A stretch of DNA of 8,051 bases from assembly GCA_001780825.1 (NCBI GenBank), contig MFIX01000044.1, forward strand, positions 1,082 to 9,132, in the 5' to 3' direction. Shown here one piece after another: positions 6,396-8,051 of the stretch (position 1 is its first letter; every line of letters begins with the position of its first letter). Position numbers and translations under genes: made by a program. The notes beneath the pieces were generated by a model that was not told the origin of the DNA, did not search any database, and was given only the letters and a program-made list of their open reading frames with translations. Source of the stretch: Candidatus Glassbacteria bacterium RIFCSPLOWO2_12_FULL_58_11. Its GTDB lineage: Bacteria > Gemmatimonadota > Glassbacteria > GWA2-58-10.

Positions 6396-7430
6396 ATGGG
6401 ATCGACTGACATAATAAACCGGCGAATAAGGTTTATAATCCTGCTCATGGGTCTGATACTGGCCGCCGCGGCAGAGTCATACGCGCAAAACGATTCCGCC
6501 GGAGCAGAGGAGAACAGGCCAGGGACGCGAAGCAAGTTCGAAGCTTTTAGCGTCACCTATTTACATATCCCGAAAAGCTCCCTGAGCGACAGGCGCCTAT
6601 TTTTCTCACCCAGCCCAGGGATAGCCGAGCTCGAGGTCAACCTGCTGGAGGTCAACCTGAACCTGCCCAGGCTATACCGGGAAAGCAGAACCGTGCTGGT
6701 TCACAGCCTGTCCATTCAAAGACTGAAATTCAAGCTGGGGGAATTGTCGGCGGCCGACCCGCAGTATCCGGGGCAGAGGACCCCGGAAGAGCAGAAAGCC
6801 GCATTTGAAGGAATCAGCTGGCTGGATGATCTGGCCGCGGTCGAATACCGTATTCTGGCCTCCAGCTCCTTTTCGGAGGGCCGGTGGCGCTGGTGGCTGA
6901 CCAGCCGTCACGGACTCTACTCCGATTTCAGCGGCGGGCTTTCCGCCGGAGACTACCGGGTCCAGGCGGCGCTGGGAATCGACCGCACCTGGGGAAACGG
7001 CGCTGTCTTAGGCCTCGGAGCGGCTTACTCCACCACATTCTCCTCGCTGATCCTGCCCGTGCTGAATTTCCAGACCTCCTCCGGATTCCCTTTGAGGCTC
7101 AAGCTGCTCCTGCCGTTCGAGGGCTCGCTGATCTACCGGATCAGCGATTATCTGGAGCTGGGCCTGGCCGGCCGGATCGAGGGCAACCGCTATAATCTCC
7201 GCGGGGCCAAATCTCCGCTTACCGGCGCCCCGGCGGACAACCTGCGCTATTCTGCCGGCACGCTCGGCCTGCAGGCCGGGATCCGGCTTGCCGGACCCTG
7301 CCGCCTGATCCTGGAAAGAGGCTTTACTTTCAGGAATCGCCTCGAGCTGTACGATGGGGGGAGGAAAAACGGGGTATTATATCCGGGCGTTCCCTCTTTT
7401 ACCAGGGTGGCTTTCAGCGTGGAGCTCTGA
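6396..7430 (+). CDS. Predicted outer-membrane beta-barrel, DUF6268-like, 344 aa
   Basis: ATG 6396 has AGGAGA (6385-6390) 5 bases upstream. A clear signal peptide ('FIILLMGLILAAAAESYAQ') ends near residue 30. The mature protein begins with 'FEAFSVTYLHIPKSSL' and continues with alternating amphipathic strands ('AELEVNLLEVNLNLP', 'VQAALGIDRTWGNGAVLGLGAAYS', 'LELGLAGRIEGNRYNL', 'AGTLGLQAGIRL'), ending in 'FTRVAFSVEL', a typical last barrel strand. The opening and strand pattern resemble DUF6268 barrels known from Bacteroidetes and relatives, whose function is not established. Residues 113-140 form a polar loop with the TPEEQKA stretch. It lies 155 bases after the small exported gene; no clear promoter is seen in that gap. 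It is followed after 66 bases by the lipoprotein gene and is likely transcribed with it. Confidence 0.75.
   Translation: MGSTDIINRRIRFIILLMGLILAAAAESYAQNDSAGAEENRPGTRSKFEAFSVTYLHIPKSSLSDRRLFFSPSPGIAELEVNLLEVNLNLPRLYRESRTVLVHSLSIQRLKFKLGELSAADPQYPGQRTPEEQKAAFEGISWLDDLAAVEYRILASSSFSEGRWRWWLTSRHGLYSDFSGGLSAGDYRVQAALGIDRTWGNGAVLGLGAAYSTTFSSLILPVLNFQTSSGFPLRLKLLLPFEGSLIYRISDYLELGLAGRIEGNRYNLRGAKSPLTGAPADNLRYSAGTLGLQAGIRLAGPCRLILERGFTFRNRLELYDGGRKNGVLYPGVPSFTRVAFSVEL
6633..6659 (+). repeat. Tandem 15-base-period repeat inside the barrel gene
   Basis: GAGGTCAACCTG occurs at 6633-6644 and again at 6648-6659, 15 bases apart, encoding the doubled LEVNL motif of one beta-strand region. It is a small in-frame duplication within the coding sequence. 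Confidence 0.6.
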
Positions 7431-7496
7431 GAGGGGAGAGCAGCAAGTTTCGGGGTCCGGGCTTTTAAAATGCTTCACCCGCAAAAGGAGGAACCG

Positions 7497-7958
7497 ATGT
7501 GGAATAAAGCCTTTTTTATTTCTTTAATATTGCCTGCCCTTTTCTTGTGTGTTTTTTCAGCATGTAATCCATTAGGTGACTTTATGGCTATAGAAGAATC
7601 AGGCCAATACGGAGCAGAGCCGCCCTATGGAACATGGGAGATCTATAGGATGGAAAGGTCCAAGGCAACCCGGACCGATACCCTAAGATCACCCGGGATA
7701 TCGGGAACGATAACTTTTTACAGGAACAGCGATGTCATGGCGATACAGCTTAGCGACTCGACCGGGCTTCCCATTGAGCCTTTCGCTTTGATACACGTGG
7801 TAAATCAACACTTTTACACGTCTGACCTTGGAAAAGTAATAACGGCGGGACGTTATCGTTTCAGCGTGGAACTGGCTGGCAACAGCCTGACCCTCGCCAC
7901 TTCAATAGACGCTGATAGCGGGACAGTGGGCGTGAAATTTTATTCTACCCGGAAATAG
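7497..7958 (+). CDS. Small probable lipoprotein, lipocalin-like, 153 aa
   Basis: ATG 7497 is preceded by AGGAGG (7486-7491) at 5 bases spacing; the in-frame ATG at 7470 lies upstream of this site and is less likely. The N-terminus 'KAFFISLILPALFLCVFSAC' ends in an F-S-A-C lipobox-like site with C23 as the probable lipidated residue; F at -3 is unusual but tolerated. The mature part opens with 'GTWEIYRME', followed by 'SGTITFYRNSDVMAI', 'AGRYRFSVELAGNSLTLATS' and 'GTVGVKFYSTRK'. This order (W near the start, then antiparallel strands and 'tGrY.v.gnsLtL') is that of lipocalin-like small beta-barrel lipoproteins, so binding of a small ligand or envelope component is possible. The family call is inference. 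Codon use is AT-richer than the first genes of the window. Confidence 0.7.
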   Translation: MWNKAFFISLILPALFLCVFSACNPLGDFMAIEESGQYGAEPPYGTWEIYRMERSKATRTDTLRSPGISGTITFYRNSDVMAIQLSDSTGLPIEPFALIHVVNQHFYTSDLGKVITAGRYRFSVELAGNSLTLATSIDADSGTVGVKFYSTRK

Positions 7959-7980
7959 CTCAATCGATTGCAGCCAATCT

Positions 7981-8051
7981 CATAAAAACAAGGTAACTTA
8001 CCCGCTGCTGATGAGTGAACCGCAGGTATCGGCGGCGTACGGGGGGTTCTC
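7981..8051 (+). pseudogene. Truncated TlpA-type thioredoxin fragment, runs off the window
   Basis: The frame from 7981 encodes 'HKNKVTYPLLMSEPQVSAAY' followed by GGF, matching 'HKVSYPLVMGDPPVSAAYGG' of the upstream thioredoxin domain. The frame is open only back to the stop at 7933-7935, so the WCPPC half, the signal peptide and any ribosome binding site are missing. The homology begins within about 25 bases of the preceding lipoprotein stop (7956-7958). It is most simply a 5'-truncated remnant of a second copy. The part beyond the window is not visible, so a functional downstream restart cannot be excluded. Confidence 0.6.

Overview
The window looks like chromosomal DNA of a Gram-negative bacterium. 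Almost every gene starts with a Sec-type or lipoprotein-type signal sequence, one product is a predicted outer-membrane beta-barrel, and ribosome binding sites are strong AGGAGG types. Composition is GC-rich in the first half. The combination of a beta-helix protein, a secreted glycoside-hydrolase-like protein and a DUF6268-like barrel recalls FCB-superphylum or Planctomycetes-like lineages (for example Latescibacteria or Glassbacteria-type candidate phyla). No marker gene is present, so this assignment is a low-confidence inference. All genes lie on the + strand.

Bases 1-2924 hold a secreted carbohydrate-related pair. The first is the 3' part of a right-handed parallel beta-helix protein. 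It is followed after 27 bases by a 629-residue exported protein that resembles TIM-barrel glycoside hydrolases but that I cannot place in a named family. A perfect 10-bp hairpin at 2965-2992 probably ends this unit.

Bases 3011-3881 are the regulatory part. A MarR-family repressor gene (GTG start at 3071) has a near-consensus promoter whose -10 box lies inside a perfect 7+7 inverted repeat, which suggests autoregulation. Downstream is a 331-base non-coding leader. It holds a second AT-rich palindrome, an imperfect direct repeat, and overlapping hairpins, one of which ends in a T-run like a terminator. Two in-frame starts with good ribosome binding sites follow.

Bases 3882-7958 hold four exported-protein genes: a TPR / LolA-like (DUF2092-like) / TlpA-thioredoxin fusion with a WCPPC active site, a small unknown exported protein, a DUF6268-like outer-membrane barrel, and a small probable lipoprotein with a lipocalin-like appearance. 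They may form a periplasm and outer-membrane module controlled by the MarR protein; that link is inferred from order and the shared operator-like sequence only.

Directly after the last stop codon, the window ends in a truncated copy of the C-terminal part of the same thioredoxin domain. This shows a duplication or rearrangement around the 5.6-8.0 kb block. No RNA genes, CRISPR arrays, transposases or phage genes were seen.
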